This document shows, piece after piece, positions 1 to 8,931 of a stretch of DNA of 64,000 nucleotides. A program made the position numbers and the translations under genes. Under the pieces are notes generated by a model. It was not told the origin of the DNA, ran no database searches, and saw only the letters and a program-made list of their open reading frames with translations. Each line of letters opens with the position of its first letter. Within the stretch, counting starts at the first letter, position 1. Origin of the DNA: Candidatus Binatia bacterium (lineage in GTDB: Bacteria; Desulfobacterota; Binatia; UBA9968; JAJDTQ01); contig OX638375.1 in NCBI GenBank assembly GCA_951813575.1, forward strand, positions 744,001-808,000, read 5' to 3'.

Positions 1-446
1 GCGAAGGCACCGGCGCTGTCCCCCTCGGATTTGTGTTGCGCCCAACCGATGCCGGCGCCCGCGTAGGGAAGGACCGGGAGCCCTGCTTCATGGAATGCGT
101 AGAGTGCGTTGGCCATAAGAGAAAGAGTCTTCACCGTGGCCTTCACCTTGACCTTCCTCCCCTCCACGGTGACTTCATCCGCTTGCACACTCCGATAGCC
201 GAGTTCAAGTTCAGCTCTCAGTCCATTCCCTAGGGCGTATCCACCGGCAAGGGTAAAGCCACCGCCCGTCTTAAAACCGTACTTTCCACGGGCCCCAGTT
301 TCGGAGACCTTAAAATTTGAGTCGCGGGGCATGACAATCGCCCCGCTGACGGATGCATAGAGGCCGGGCTCCTCGGCCGCCGCAAGTCCTGCAACCGGCA
401 GTAACAGCACGAGCACGGCCAGTGCCACCGTAGACAATCTCCTCAT
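1..446 (-). CDS. Outer-membrane beta-barrel protein (partial, cut by left edge)
   Basis: The reading frame starts at an ATG at 446 and runs leftward off the window, leaving about 148 residues. It begins with a classic signal peptide: two arginines, a Leu/Val-rich stretch, and a probable cleavage near GLAAAEEP. After that come alternating hydrophobic and polar strands rich in Gly and aromatics (SGAIVMPRD, GGGFTLAGGYALG, AELELGYRS), typical of small OMP_b-brl/opacity-type porin-like barrels. It would sit in the outer membrane; its substrate or role cannot be read from this fragment. Upstream DNA is AT-richer than the rest of the window, so the gene probably has its own promoter. The C-terminal half, which would confirm the barrel, lies outside the window. 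Confidence 0.7.
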   Translation of the reverse strand, partial: MRRLSTVALAVLVLLLPVAGLAAAEEPGLYASVSGAIVMPRDSNFKVSETGARGKYGFKTGGGFTLAGGYALGNGLRAELELGYRSVQADEVTVEGRKVKVKATVKTLSLMANALYAFHEAGLPVLPYAGAGIGWAQHKSEGDSAGAF

Positions 447-596
447 GGGCTCTTCTCCTTTCTCGTTGGCCACGCCACGCCCTTCAAGCTTTGACTTCCG
501 ATTCCAAAGCCAGCCAGAGTTGCCTGCTTCTTCGGAAAACGACATCAAGGTTACGGTTAGTTATGTAATCCGTCAACCCAAAGCTAAAATGTCCCT

Positions 597-1163
597 TTGG
601 GAGGGGGGGTAGCAGGAGCAGGCACCGGCCGCGAACCGGTTCCGATCCTGGTGGTGGACGATGACCCGCAGATGCTCCGTTACGTCCGCGAGGTACCCTC
701 CAAGGCCGGCTACTCGCCGATCGTCACCGGTGATCATCGGGAGCTGTCCCGGATCATCAGGACCGAGAAACCCCACCTGATCGTGCTCGACCTGATACTC
801 CCAGGCGCCGACGGCATCGAGCTCATGGAGAGCATCCCGGAAATGGCGTATGTGCCGGTCATCTTCATCTCGGCCTACGGCCGGGACGAGACCATCGCCA
901 AGGCTTTGGAGATGGGCGCCGCGGACTACCTGGTCAAGCCCTTCTCGCCCACCGAGCTCAGGGCGAGGATCCGGGCGGCCCTGCGCAAACGAGTCCAAGC
1001 CGAACCCTTCGTACTCGGCGATCTCACCATCCACTACGAGCAGCGACGGGTGCCCGTAGCCGCCCACCCGCGCTACGTCCTGAACGAGCGCGGGGTCGGC
1101 TACCGCATGCCCTCCCTCCAAACCCCGTGGGCTGCTAGCTCCCGCTGGACGGTCCCGTCTTGA
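597..1163 (+). pseudogene. Response regulator remnant: intact receiver, deleted winged-helix domain
   Basis: The first 125 residues or so form a good CheY-like receiver. They show acidic DDD at 21-23, the phospho-acceptor in IVLDLILPG (D65), and the conserved Lys in VKPFSP (K114). An OmpR-family output domain should follow, but only its two ends remain. The entry strand GDLTIHYEQRRV is joined within a few residues to the distal segment YVLNERGVGYRMP, so roughly 80-90 residues of winged helix are missing. The only start is a TTG with no obvious ribosome site, and no kinase gene is adjacent. An internal deletion left the frame open. The call as a non-functional remnant is inferred; a receiver-only protein is the alternative. 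Confidence 0.7.
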
Positions 1164-1179
1164 AACCCGCCCGCGTACG

Positions 1180-2898
1180 TTACGGCCTGACGTCCAGCAG
1201 ACGGAGCTCCATGGCACAGGTGCCCTGCCACTCGTTCTCCCTCAGCCGGTAGGCAACGTCCACCTTGTCCCCCAGCCGCACCGGGAGCTTCTCGGGGGGG
1301 CCGAAGGCCACCGCGGTAACGGTGTGCCGGTCGTGCCGGAGCCGGAAACGCGACACCGTGTTGAAATCCCGGCGCTCGCATACCTCCACGCCGTGCGTTT
1401 CGAACACCGGCTCGGGATTGCCCACCCCGAAGGGGCCCAGTTGCCGCAGCTCCCGCACCAGGCCGAGGCTCAACTGCCGGAAGTCCACCTCGGCGTCGAT
1501 GTCGAGGTAGGGCAGCAGGTCTTCTTCGTTCAGAAGCTCCGTCGCCGCCTCCTCGAAACGCGCCGCAAAGGGCTCGAGGTTGTCCTCCCGGATGCTCAGA
1601 CCGCCGGCGTACTCGTGGCCGCCGAAACGCTCCAGCAAGTCGGCACAGCGCCGCATGGCCCGCACCATGTGGAACCCGCGGATGCTCCTTCCCGAGCCCT
1701 TGCCCTCGCCGTCCTCGAAGCCGATGACGATGGTGGGACGGTGAAACCGCTCGACGATGCGCGAGGCCACGATGCCGAGCACGCCGGGATGCCAGCCCGG
1801 GCTGCCCACCACGATGGACCAGCGGTCCTGGAGCCGCTTTTCATCGACCTGCGCCAGCGCCTCGTCCAGCACCCGCGCCTCGGTCTCCCGGCGCTCCCGG
1901 TTGTGTTCGTCCAGTTCCCGGGCGATCTCCTCCGCGGTCTCCGCGGAATCCGTGGTCAGCATCTCCACCACCTTGACCGCGGCGTCCATGCGGCCGGCGG
2001 CGTTGATCCGCGGCCCGAGCTGAAAGGCCACCGTGCCGGCGTCCACCGCGCCGGAGCGCACTCCCGCCACCTCCCTGAGGGCGACGATGCCCGGCCTGGT
2101 GGAGCTCTCCAGCTCCACCAGGCCCCGGCGCGTCAGCACCCGGTTGGTGCCGCGCAACGGCACCATGTCGGCGATGGTGCCCAGCGTCACGATGTCCAGG
2201 TGCCGCCGGATGTCGGGCACGCCGTCCGGCTCGAACCAGCCCGACTCCCGGAGACTCGCCCGCAGCCCGATGACGAGATAGAAGGCCAGTCCGGCCGCGC
2301 AGAGGCCCTTGTCGGGAAAGCCGCAGTCGGTCCGCTGGGGGTTGATGACGGCCGCGGCCGCGTCCGGCAGCCGCTCGGGCAACTGGTGGTGGTCGACGAT
2401 GACCACGTCCATGCCCAGGGTCCGGGCGTACGCCACCTCGTCGGCGTTGGAGATGCCGCAGTCGACGGTGATGATGAGCGCCACCTCGCGGGAATGGAGG
2501 TGCTCGATGCCCTGCCGGCTCATGCCGTAGCCCTCTTCGATCCGGTGCGGGATGTAGAACATGGCCTCACGGCCGATCTCGCGCAGGAACGACACCAGCA
2601 CGGCGGCTCCGGTGGTGCCGTCCACGTCGTAGTCGCCCCAGATGCAGATCCGTTCGCCGTCCCGCAGGGCGCGGCAGATGCGCTCCACGGCGTCGTGCAT
2701 GCCCGCCAGCAGGTCGGGCGAAGGCAGGTCCGTGCTCAGGCTGGAAGAAAGAAAGCGGCGGGCCGCATCCGGCTCCGCGAAACCACGTTGCGCCAGGATA
2801 CGGGCCAGCAGCAGTGGAAGCTTGAGATCCCGGGACAGGAGAGCCGCCGCGGTTTCGTCGGCCTCCTTGAGGATCCAGCGCTTCGGGGCGTCATCCAA
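1180..2898 (-). CDS. recJ: Single-stranded-DNA-specific exonuclease RecJ
   Basis: RecJ is a 5'-3' single-strand exonuclease used in recombination repair, mismatch repair and rescue of stalled forks. The 572-residue protein has the family's usual length. DHH-superfamily motifs are present: DYDVDG at 89-94, VDCGIS around 145-150 and the signature DHH at 169-171. The DHHA1 region follows with GSPGWHPGVLGIVASR and GGHEYAGGLS, then a C-terminal OB-like domain (VCERRDFNTVSRFRL). It is the most distal gene of the leftward block and its ATG lies 15 bases from the secF stop, so it is probably co-transcribed with secDF. Linkage of recJ to secDF is seen in several bacterial lineages. Confidence 0.96.
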   Translation of the reverse strand: MDDAPKRWILKEADETAAALLSRDLKLPLLLARILAQRGFAEPDAARRFLSSSLSTDLPSPDLLAGMHDAVERICRALRDGERICIWGDYDVDGTTGAAVLVSFLREIGREAMFYIPHRIEEGYGMSRQGIEHLHSREVALIITVDCGISNADEVAYARTLGMDVVIVDHHQLPERLPDAAAAVINPQRTDCGFPDKGLCAAGLAFYLVIGLRASLRESGWFEPDGVPDIRRHLDIVTLGTIADMVPLRGTNRVLTRRGLVELESSTRPGIVALREVAGVRSGAVDAGTVAFQLGPRINAAGRMDAAVKVVEMLTTDSAETAEEIARELDEHNRERRETEARVLDEALAQVDEKRLQDRWSIVVGSPGWHPGVLGIVASRIVERFHRPTIVIGFEDGEGKGSGRSIRGFHMVRAMRRCADLLERFGGHEYAGGLSIREDNLEPFAARFEEAATELLNEEDLLPYLDIDAEVDFRQLSLGLVRELRQLGPFGVGNPEPVFETHGVEVCERRDFNTVSRFRLRHDRHTVTAVAFGPPEKLPVRLGDKVDVAYRLRENEWQGTCAMELRLLDVRP

Positions 2899-2913
2899 CG
2901 TACACTGCCGGCG

Positions 2914-3810
2914 CTATCGCCTTCGGCCTTTCTCGAAGAAGAGAATCGTGGGAGTGGCCACGAAGATGGTGGAATAGAGTCCCGCCAGGAAGCCGACGAA
3001 GAGCGTGAACGCGAAGGGCCGGATCACGCCGCCGCCCAGGACCAGCAGCGCCGTCAGCACCAGCAGCGTCGTCACCGTGGTGAGGATGGTCCGGCCGAGG
3101 GTCTCGTTGATGCTCGTGTTGATGATCTTCTCCATGGAGTCGCGCCGGTACTTGCGCATGTTCTCGCGGATGCGGTCGCAGATCACCACCGTGTCGTTGA
3201 CCGAGTAGCCGGCGATGGTCAGCAGCGCGGCCACGATGGGAAGGTCCAGCTCGAAATTGGCCACCACCAGCGCCCCCAGCGTGATCAGCACGTCGTGGAT
3301 CAGGGCGACGATGGCGCCCAGCCCGAAGCGCAGCTCGAACCGGATCCAGATGTACGCGCCCATCATGATGGTGGCGAAGATGACGGACAGGATGCCCCTC
3401 CGACGCAGGTCGTCGCCGACCTTGGGGCCCACCGACTCCACCCGCAGCACTTCGTAGGAACCCTGCCCGAAGCCCTGGTCGAGAACGTTGCGGATGTCCC
3501 GGCCCACGGTGTCGATCTGGGCGGTGGACTTTTCCATGCGGATGAGATACTCGCCGGCGCCGCCGCCGCCGAAGTCCTGCACCACTCCGCCCAGCGGCGA
3601 CTGGTCCAGCGCGGCCCGCAGCTGTCCGATGGTCACCGCGTCCCCGAACTTCACGTGGACCATGGTGCCGCCTTCGAAATCGACCCCGAGATTCGGGCCC
3701 TTGGTGAACAACAGCAGCAGGACGCCGACGATGAGCACCGACGACAGGATGAAACCCCATCGGCGATAGCTCAAGAAGGGTATCCGGGTTCCCGGCTTGA
3801 TGATTTCCAT
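2914..3810 (-). CDS. secF: Protein translocase subunit SecF
   Basis: SecF is an inner-membrane accessory subunit of the Sec translocon that works with SecD and YajC to drive late export steps using the proton motive force. The 298-residue protein has a first membrane helix (WGFILSSVLIVGVLLLLF), the conserved GVDFEGGT motif after it, a periplasmic P1-like segment, and five further helices in the C-terminal half. These include the RND-type signature GYSVNDTVVICDRIREN and the INETLGRTILT loop. The gene lies 40 bases downstream of secD on the same strand. Nothing is missing compared with the family. Confidence 0.96.
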   Translation of the reverse strand: MEIIKPGTRIPFLSYRRWGFILSSVLIVGVLLLLFTKGPNLGVDFEGGTMVHVKFGDAVTIGQLRAALDQSPLGGVVQDFGGGGAGEYLIRMEKSTAQIDTVGRDIRNVLDQGFGQGSYEVLRVESVGPKVGDDLRRRGILSVIFATIMMGAYIWIRFELRFGLGAIVALIHDVLITLGALVVANFELDLPIVAALLTIAGYSVNDTVVICDRIRENMRKYRRDSMEKIINTSINETLGRTILTTVTTLLVLTALLVLGGGVIRPFAFTLFVGFLAGLYSTIFVATPTILFFEKGRRR

Positions 3811-3850
3811 AGTCTTCGTCGTCCGTGTCGCTACACCCGGGTCCCGATTC

Positions 3851-5437
3851 CTAAACGGAGAGCCTGACCAGGTTCCGCCTGGTCAGGCGGTAGTCGTAGT
3901 AGATACGCGTTCCGTACACCGCGGAGATGACCGTCGTGAGGATGCCCACGCACAGGGTGACCGCGAAGCCGCGGATCGGGCCGGTGCCGAACTGAAACAG
4001 GATGACTCCGGCGAGAAAGGTGGTCAGGTTCGAGTCGAGGATGGCCGGGATGGCGCGCTCGTAGCCCGTATCCACCGCGGACCGCGGCGACTTTCCGTTC
4101 CGCACCTCTTCGCGGATGCGCTCGTTGATCAGCACGTTGGCATCCACGGCCATGCCCAGTGTCAGGATGATGCCGGCGATGCCGGGCAGGGTGAGCACCG
4201 CCTCGAAGCCCGCGAGAATCGCCATCATGAAGAAGATGTTCAGGACCAGCGCGACGTCCGCCAACACCCCCGCGCCCCGGTAATAGGCCATCATGAAGAT
4301 GAGCACCAGGACGCTTCCGAGAATGAAGGAAAAGACCCCCTTCTCCACCGAGTCGCGCCCCAGGGACGGGCCCACTGTGCGCTCTTCCAGGATCTTCACC
4401 GGGGCGGGCAGCGCGCCCGCGCGGAGCACGATGGCCAGGTCACGAGCCTCCTGGAAGCTGAAGTTGCCGGTGATGGAGGCCACGCCGCCGGAGATCCGCT
4501 CGCGGATCTGCGGCGCGGAATAGACCCGGCCGTCCAGCACGATGGCCAGCAGCCGCCCGACGTTCTCCCCGGTGAGGCGGTCGAAGGCGGTGCTGCCCAC
4601 GGAGTTCAGCGCCAGCTCGACGTACAGGCCCTCCAGTTGATCGCCCCGGCGGACGTTGGCGTCGGCGATGGCGTCGCCGGTCATCAACGTGCGCGCTTCC
4701 AGCAGGTAGGGGACCTTCTCGCGACGCACCCCGGACGAAGCCCTGTCCTCGTAACCGTACAGCACCTCTCGTCCCGGCGGCGCACCGGACTGCTCGGCCG
4801 CCTGCACGTCTCCGCGCTCGTCCACGAGCTTGAACTCCAGCAGCGCGGTCTTGCCGATGAGCGCCTTGGCGCGCTCCGGATCCTGGATTCCGGGCAGTTG
4901 GACGAGTATGTCGTGCTGTCCCTGGCGCTGGATGGTGGGCTCGGTGACACCGAACTGGTCGATGCGGTTGCGGATGGTTTCCAGCGTCTGATCCACCGCG
5001 AAGTCACGGATGTTCTCGAGCTCCCGGGCCACGAACGCCGCCCGCAGCTCCGCTCCGTCGGCACCGGCGCTCGAGGCCGACACCTCCAGTTGCGGGAACT
5101 CGGCGGTCAGGAGCTCACGAATGCGCTCCGTGCTGCCCTGCGGGGCCGTGACCACCAGCTCCCCGGCGCTATTGATCTCCAGGCCCTTGAACGCGATGCC
5201 GCGCTCCCTCAACTCGTCCCGGAGGGCGGTCCGCATCCGCCGCATACGGTTCTCCACCGCCTTCTCCACCTCCACTTCCAGCACGAGATGCGATCCGCCC
5301 TGAAGGTCCAGGCCGAGACGGATGCCGTTCTCGGGCAGGAACCACAGGCCGGACACGAAGCTCGGGGCCAGATAGATCCCCGCTGCCCCCAAGCAGACCA
5401 CCAACAGTACCAAGCGAATGACCAGGCTTTGACGCAT
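3851..5437 (-). CDS. secD: Protein translocase subunit SecD
   Basis: SecD pairs with SecF in the SecDF-YajC complex. The 528-residue protein begins with a membrane helix (LVIRLVLLVVCLGAAGIYLAP), followed by the signature GIRLGLDLQGGSHLVLEVEV. A large periplasmic P1 head domain spans roughly 50-340. Five C-terminal helices follow, with the conserved GMAVDANVLINERIREE in the RND-like core. Order and spacing (yajC, secD, secF on the minus strand, gaps of 28 and 40 bases) indicate one operon. The length is normal for a deltaproteobacterial-type SecD. Confidence 0.96.
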   Translation of the reverse strand: MRQSLVIRLVLLVVCLGAAGIYLAPSFVSGLWFLPENGIRLGLDLQGGSHLVLEVEVEKAVENRMRRMRTALRDELRERGIAFKGLEINSAGELVVTAPQGSTERIRELLTAEFPQLEVSASSAGADGAELRAAFVARELENIRDFAVDQTLETIRNRIDQFGVTEPTIQRQGQHDILVQLPGIQDPERAKALIGKTALLEFKLVDERGDVQAAEQSGAPPGREVLYGYEDRASSGVRREKVPYLLEARTLMTGDAIADANVRRGDQLEGLYVELALNSVGSTAFDRLTGENVGRLLAIVLDGRVYSAPQIRERISGGVASITGNFSFQEARDLAIVLRAGALPAPVKILEERTVGPSLGRDSVEKGVFSFILGSVLVLIFMMAYYRGAGVLADVALVLNIFFMMAILAGFEAVLTLPGIAGIILTLGMAVDANVLINERIREEVRNGKSPRSAVDTGYERAIPAILDSNLTTFLAGVILFQFGTGPIRGFAVTLCVGILTTVISAVYGTRIYYDYRLTRRNLVRLSV

Positions 5438-5465
5438 GCCAATTTCCCCAACTACTTTCCCTTGA

Positions 5466-5798
5466 CTACTTTCCCTTGACCTCCTTGGCCCCGGCCGCCT
5501 TTTCTCCTCTGAAGAGTTGGGCGATATGGCTCCGGCTCACCCTGATCTTCACGTTGGGCGCCACTTCCAGGGTCAACTCGGTCTCCGTCAGCGCCTGGAT
5601 CTTGCCGAACACGCCGCCCGTGGTCATGACCTCGTCGTTGCGCTTGAGTTGCGTCAGCATGTTCCGGTGGTCCTTGGCCTTGCGTTGCTGGGGTCTGATC
5701 AGGAGAAAGTAGAAGACCGCGAAAATGAGCACCAGAGGCAGCATGCTGATAAAGGTGCTGGGGCCTCCTCCGGCCTGCGCATAGGCTACGTCCCACAT
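5466..5798 (-). CDS. yajC: Sec translocon accessory protein YajC
   Basis: YajC is a small single-span inner-membrane protein bound to SecDF. The 110 residues contain one N-terminal helix (ISMLPLVLIFAVFYFLLIRPQQ) with the family motif FYFLLIRPQQ-KAKDH, then a small soluble domain with MLTQLKRNDEVMTTGGVFGKI. It sits immediately upstream of secD, as in many bacteria, and downstream of tgt. A short duplicated block (tactttcccttgac twice, about 5451-5480) covers its last codons and the start of the yajC-secD gap. This is probably a harmless tandem duplication at the 3' end. Confidence 0.93.
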   Translation of the reverse strand: MWDVAYAQAGGGPSTFISMLPLVLIFAVFYFLLIRPQQRKAKDHRNMLTQLKRNDEVMTTGGVFGKIQALTETELTLEVAPNVKIRVSRSHIAQLFRGEKAAGAKEVKGK

Positions 5799-5875
5799 AT
5801 TCTCTCCTCCAAGACTTCTTCAGTGTGTCGGCAACCGACGTTCCACCGCCGCCGAGGGTCGTGCGCCGCGCGGTC

Positions 5876-6988
5876 TCAACCGGCCGTCTCGGGAAGGTTC
5901 CACACCCCGCCCGCGACGTTGTCCAGGCTCGACCGATCCCGAATGGCCCCGCGCAACTCCGCCATCAACCGTTGATAGTAGCAGACGTTGTGCAGCGTGT
6001 TCAGATAGGCCGCCAGGATTTCGCCGGCCACGTAGAGGTGGCGAAGATAGGCACGCGAAAAATGCCGGCAACCGTAGCACGGGCAGGCTTCGTCCACGGG
6101 ACGCGGGTCCCTGGCGAAGGCCGCGTTCTTGATGCTGAGCTTCCCGGTGGCGGTGTATAACGTGCCGTTCCTGGCATTCCTCGTCGGCAGAACGCAATCG
6201 AACAGATCATAGCCGGACCGCACCCCATGAATCAAGTCTTCGGGCTTTCCCAGCCCCATGAGGTAGCGCGGGCGGTCCTCCGGCAACAACCCGGCGGTGA
6301 AGCTCCCGATCTCCGCCAACAGCGCCGGCCCCTCGCCGATGCCCAACCCGCCGGCGGCGAAACCATCGAAGGGGAGGTCCCACAGGCGCGAAACGCAGTC
6401 TTCCCGCAAGTCCTTGAAGACGCCCCCCTGGACGATCCCGAACAGAGCGCTGTCACGGTTCCGGGGCGCCTCCAGCGACCGCACGGCCCAGCGAACGGTC
6501 CGATCCGTCGATTTCTTGACGTACTCCCGGTCCGCCGGGTACGGGATGCACTCGTCCAGCACCATGGCCACGTCCACACCCAACGCCTGCTGGATGCCGA
6601 CCACCTTCTCGGGGCTCAGGAAATGCGACGAGCCGTCCAGATGGGAACGGAAGGCGACCCCCTCCTCGGTGATCCTGCGCATGGACGCCAGGCTCAGCAC
6701 CTGGTAGCCGCCGCTGTCCGTGAGGATCGGCCGCTCCCACCCCATGAAGGCGTGCAAGCCGCCGAGGTCGCGGACCACCTCTTCCCCGGGCCGCAGGTAG
6801 AGGTGGTACGTGTTGCAGAGGACGATCTGGCTCGATACCTCCAGCAGGTCCCGGGGCGACAGCGCCTTTACCGCGCCACGGGTTCCCACCGGCATGAACG
6901 CGGGGGTCTCCACCACGCCGTGGGCCGTCTCCAGGAGGCCCGTCCTTGCCCGGCTGTCCGGGTCATTGTCGGTAACCGTGAATTTCAT
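5876..6988 (-). CDS. tgt: Queuine tRNA-ribosyltransferase (tRNA-guanine transglycosylase)
   Basis: Tgt swaps guanine 34 for preQ1 in GUN-anticodon tRNAs, the step before QueA in queuosine synthesis. The 370-residue protein has the catalytic-site motif LTDSGGYQVLSL, the second aspartate region NGTLYTATGKLSIKN, and a C-terminal zinc site built from CPCYGC and the later HN of YLNTLHN. I chose the ATG at 6988 (MKFTV), which matches usual Tgt N-termini. An in-frame GTG seven codons upstream (7009) is possible but has no visible ribosome site. It lies between queA and yajC, a queA-tgt-yajC-secD-secF order known from many genomes. Confidence 0.95.
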   Translation of the reverse strand: MKFTVTDNDPDSRARTGLLETAHGVVETPAFMPVGTRGAVKALSPRDLLEVSSQIVLCNTYHLYLRPGEEVVRDLGGLHAFMGWERPILTDSGGYQVLSLASMRRITEEGVAFRSHLDGSSHFLSPEKVVGIQQALGVDVAMVLDECIPYPADREYVKKSTDRTVRWAVRSLEAPRNRDSALFGIVQGGVFKDLREDCVSRLWDLPFDGFAAGGLGIGEGPALLAEIGSFTAGLLPEDRPRYLMGLGKPEDLIHGVRSGYDLFDCVLPTRNARNGTLYTATGKLSIKNAAFARDPRPVDEACPCYGCRHFSRAYLRHLYVAGEILAAYLNTLHNVCYYQRLMAELRGAIRDRSSLDNVAGGVWNLPETAG

Positions 6989-7041
6989 GGTGATGAGGCT
7001 GTCCTGCACGTAGCGGAACGAAGTCGAAGGACGGCGCGTGC

Positions 7042-8079
7042 CTAAAGGATGAGCATGGCGTCGCCATAGCTGTAGAACCGATATCCCTGTTCGATGGCCT
7101 CGGTGTAGGCGCGCCGTACCAGCTCCGTGCCGGCCAGCGCCGCCACCATGGCCAAGGGCGTGGAGCGCGGCAGGTGAAAGTTGGTGACGAGGGCGTCGAT
7201 GCCCTGGAACCGGTAGCCGTCGGTGATGAACAGGCGGGTGATGCCGGAATCAGCCGCCATCCTACCCTTGCGCCGGACGATGCTCTCCAACGTACGGGTG
7301 GTGGTGGAGCCCACCGCCACCACGCGGCGTCCTTCCGTCCGGGCCCGACGGATTCGCGCGGCCGCGGCCTCCGTCAACGTGTACCACTCGCCGTCCATGC
7401 GGTGATGCTCCACCACCCTTTCCCGTACCGGCCGGAAAGTGCCGAGGCCGACGTGCAACGTGACGTGGACGCTGTCCACCCCGCGTGCCGCCAACTCCTC
7501 CAACAGCGCCTCGGTGAAATGGAGGCCGGCGGTGGGCGCGGCCACCGAGCCGGGCATCGATGCATAGACCGTCTGGTACCTGTCCCGGTCGCTCTTCTCG
7601 ACGCCGCGGACCCGTTCGATGTAGTGGGGCAGCGGCGGCGTCCCGAGCGCGTCGAGCACCTCCCGGAAGCGTGCCGCGGGCTCGAACCGAACGCCGTACC
7701 GCCCCGCCCCGAGGTCTCCCAACACGGTCGCGGACACCCCTTGGGCAAACAGGATGCGCCCGCCCGTCCGCGGCTTCTTGGCCGCGTCCACCAGCGCGAG
7801 CCAAAGCCCGCGCGCCACGTCGAACGGCTCCACCAGCAGCACCGTCGCCCTGCCGCCGCTTTCCTTGCGTCCCTCGATACGGGCCGGGATGACCCTGGAG
7901 TTGTTGAGCACCAGCAGGTCTCCCGGCGACAGGAAGTCCCCCAGGCAGGCGAAACGGGAATGGGTGACGGCGCCCGATCGGCGCTCCAGCACCAGGAGAC
8001 GCGCCGACACGCGATCTTCGGCGGGGTACGCGGAGATCAGCGATTCAGGAAGATCGTAGGCCAGTTCTTCCAGGAGCAT
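7042..8079 (-). CDS. queA: S-adenosylmethionine:tRNA ribosyltransferase-isomerase QueA
   Basis: QueA transfers the ribosyl part of SAM to preQ1-tRNA, giving epoxyqueuosine. The 345-residue protein shows conserved segments across its length: YDLPESLISAYPAEDR at the N-terminus, LLVLNNSRVIPARI, the hallmark SVAAPTAGLHFTE near 180, VTLHVGLGTFRPV, and the C-terminal GIDALVTNFHLPRSTPLAMVAAL and YRFYSYGDAMLI. It is directly upstream of tgt (33 bases to the upstream-most tgt start), so the two queuosine enzymes are likely co-expressed. Confidence 0.96.
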   Translation of the reverse strand: MLLEELAYDLPESLISAYPAEDRVSARLLVLERRSGAVTHSRFACLGDFLSPGDLLVLNNSRVIPARIEGRKESGGRATVLLVEPFDVARGLWLALVDAAKKPRTGGRILFAQGVSATVLGDLGAGRYGVRFEPAARFREVLDALGTPPLPHYIERVRGVEKSDRDRYQTVYASMPGSVAAPTAGLHFTEALLEELAARGVDSVHVTLHVGLGTFRPVRERVVEHHRMDGEWYTLTEAAAARIRRARTEGRRVVAVGSTTTRTLESIVRRKGRMAADSGITRLFITDGYRFQGIDALVTNFHLPRSTPLAMVAALAGTELVRRAYTEAIEQGYRFYSYGDAMLIL

Positions 8080-8145
8080 GGCTCAGGGCGGCAGATCAGG
8101 GGCGGCGGCCGGGTACAAGTTACGCCGGCCGCTCAGGTTCCGTTG

Positions 8146-8910
8146 CTACGTGTCGTTTTCGTCCGCCTTCTTCAAGAAGGGCGTCAGCAGGTCTATCGGC
8201 ACGGGGAAGACCATCGTGGAGTTCTTGTCGCCGGCCACCTCCTGCAGGCTTTGCAGGAACCGGAGTTGCATGGCCATGGGCTCTTTGGCGATGACCGCGG
8301 CGGCATCCTGCAGCTTCTGGGAGGCCTGGAACTCGCCGTCGGCCAGGATGATCTTCGCCCGCCGCTCCCGTTCGGCCTCGGCTTGCCGGGCCATGGCGCG
8401 CTGCATCTCCTCCGGGAGATCGATGTGCTTGAGCTCGGTCAGCACCACCTTGATGCCCCAGGGGTCGGTCTGCTCGTCGAGGATCTTCTGGAGGTCGGCG
8501 TTGATGCGTTCCCGTTCCGACAGGAGCTGGTCCAGCTCCGCCTGGCCGCATATGCTCCGCAACGTCACCTGAGCCAGTTGCGAGGTGGCGAACAGGTAGT
8601 TGGCCACCTCCCGGATGGCCCGGTTGGGATCGAGCACCCGGAAATAGAGCACCGCGTTGACCTTCACCGACACGTTGTCCCGCGTGATGACGTCCTGGGA
8701 GGGCACGTCCATGGTGACGGTCCTGAGCTCGATCCGCTCCATCTTTTCGATGAAGGGAATCACGTAGATGAGCCCCGGACCGCGGGCAGTGACCATCCGC
8801 CCCAGGCGGAAGATGACGCCGCGTTCGTATTCCTTGAGGATCTTGATGCCGCTGACGGCAAGCCCGAGGACGATGATCAGCACAATGGCGATGGGTCCGA
8901 TTTCCAGCAT
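8146..8910 (-). CDS. Slipin / SPFH (stomatin-like) membrane protein
   Basis: The 254-residue protein has an N-terminal membrane helix ([19 protein letters not shown]), then an SPFH/band-7 domain ([27 protein letters not shown]) and an Ala/Glu-rich helical region ([21 protein letters not shown]). Slipins form oligomeric scaffolds in the cytoplasmic membrane and are usually encoded beside an NfeD-type serine protease that cleaves their C-terminus. That partner is the next gene upstream (gap 21 bases). The paired arrangement supports co-function in membrane microdomain organisation or quality control; no substrate is evident. Confidence 0.92.
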   Translation of the reverse strand: MLEIGPIAIVLIIVLGLAVSGIKILKEYERGVIFRLGRMVTARGPGLIYVIPFIEKMERIELRTVTMDVPSQDVITRDNVSVKVNAVLYFRVLDPNRAIREVANYLFATSQLAQVTLRSICGQAELDQLLSERERINADLQKILDEQTDPWGIKVVLTELKHIDLPEEMQRAMARQAEAERERRAKIILADGEFQASQKLQDAAAVIAKEPMAMQLRFLQSLQEVAGDKNSTMVFPVPIDLLTPFLKKADENDT

Positions 8911-8931
8911 CCGTTTCTCCTGCGCCTCCCG

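Noticed and set aside
1324-3867. Open plus-strand frame of 847 codons opposite recJ/secF
   Set aside because: It runs antisense to two well-conserved genes and its translation is low-complexity, rich in His/Arg/Gln, as expected from the reverse of GC-rich coding DNA.
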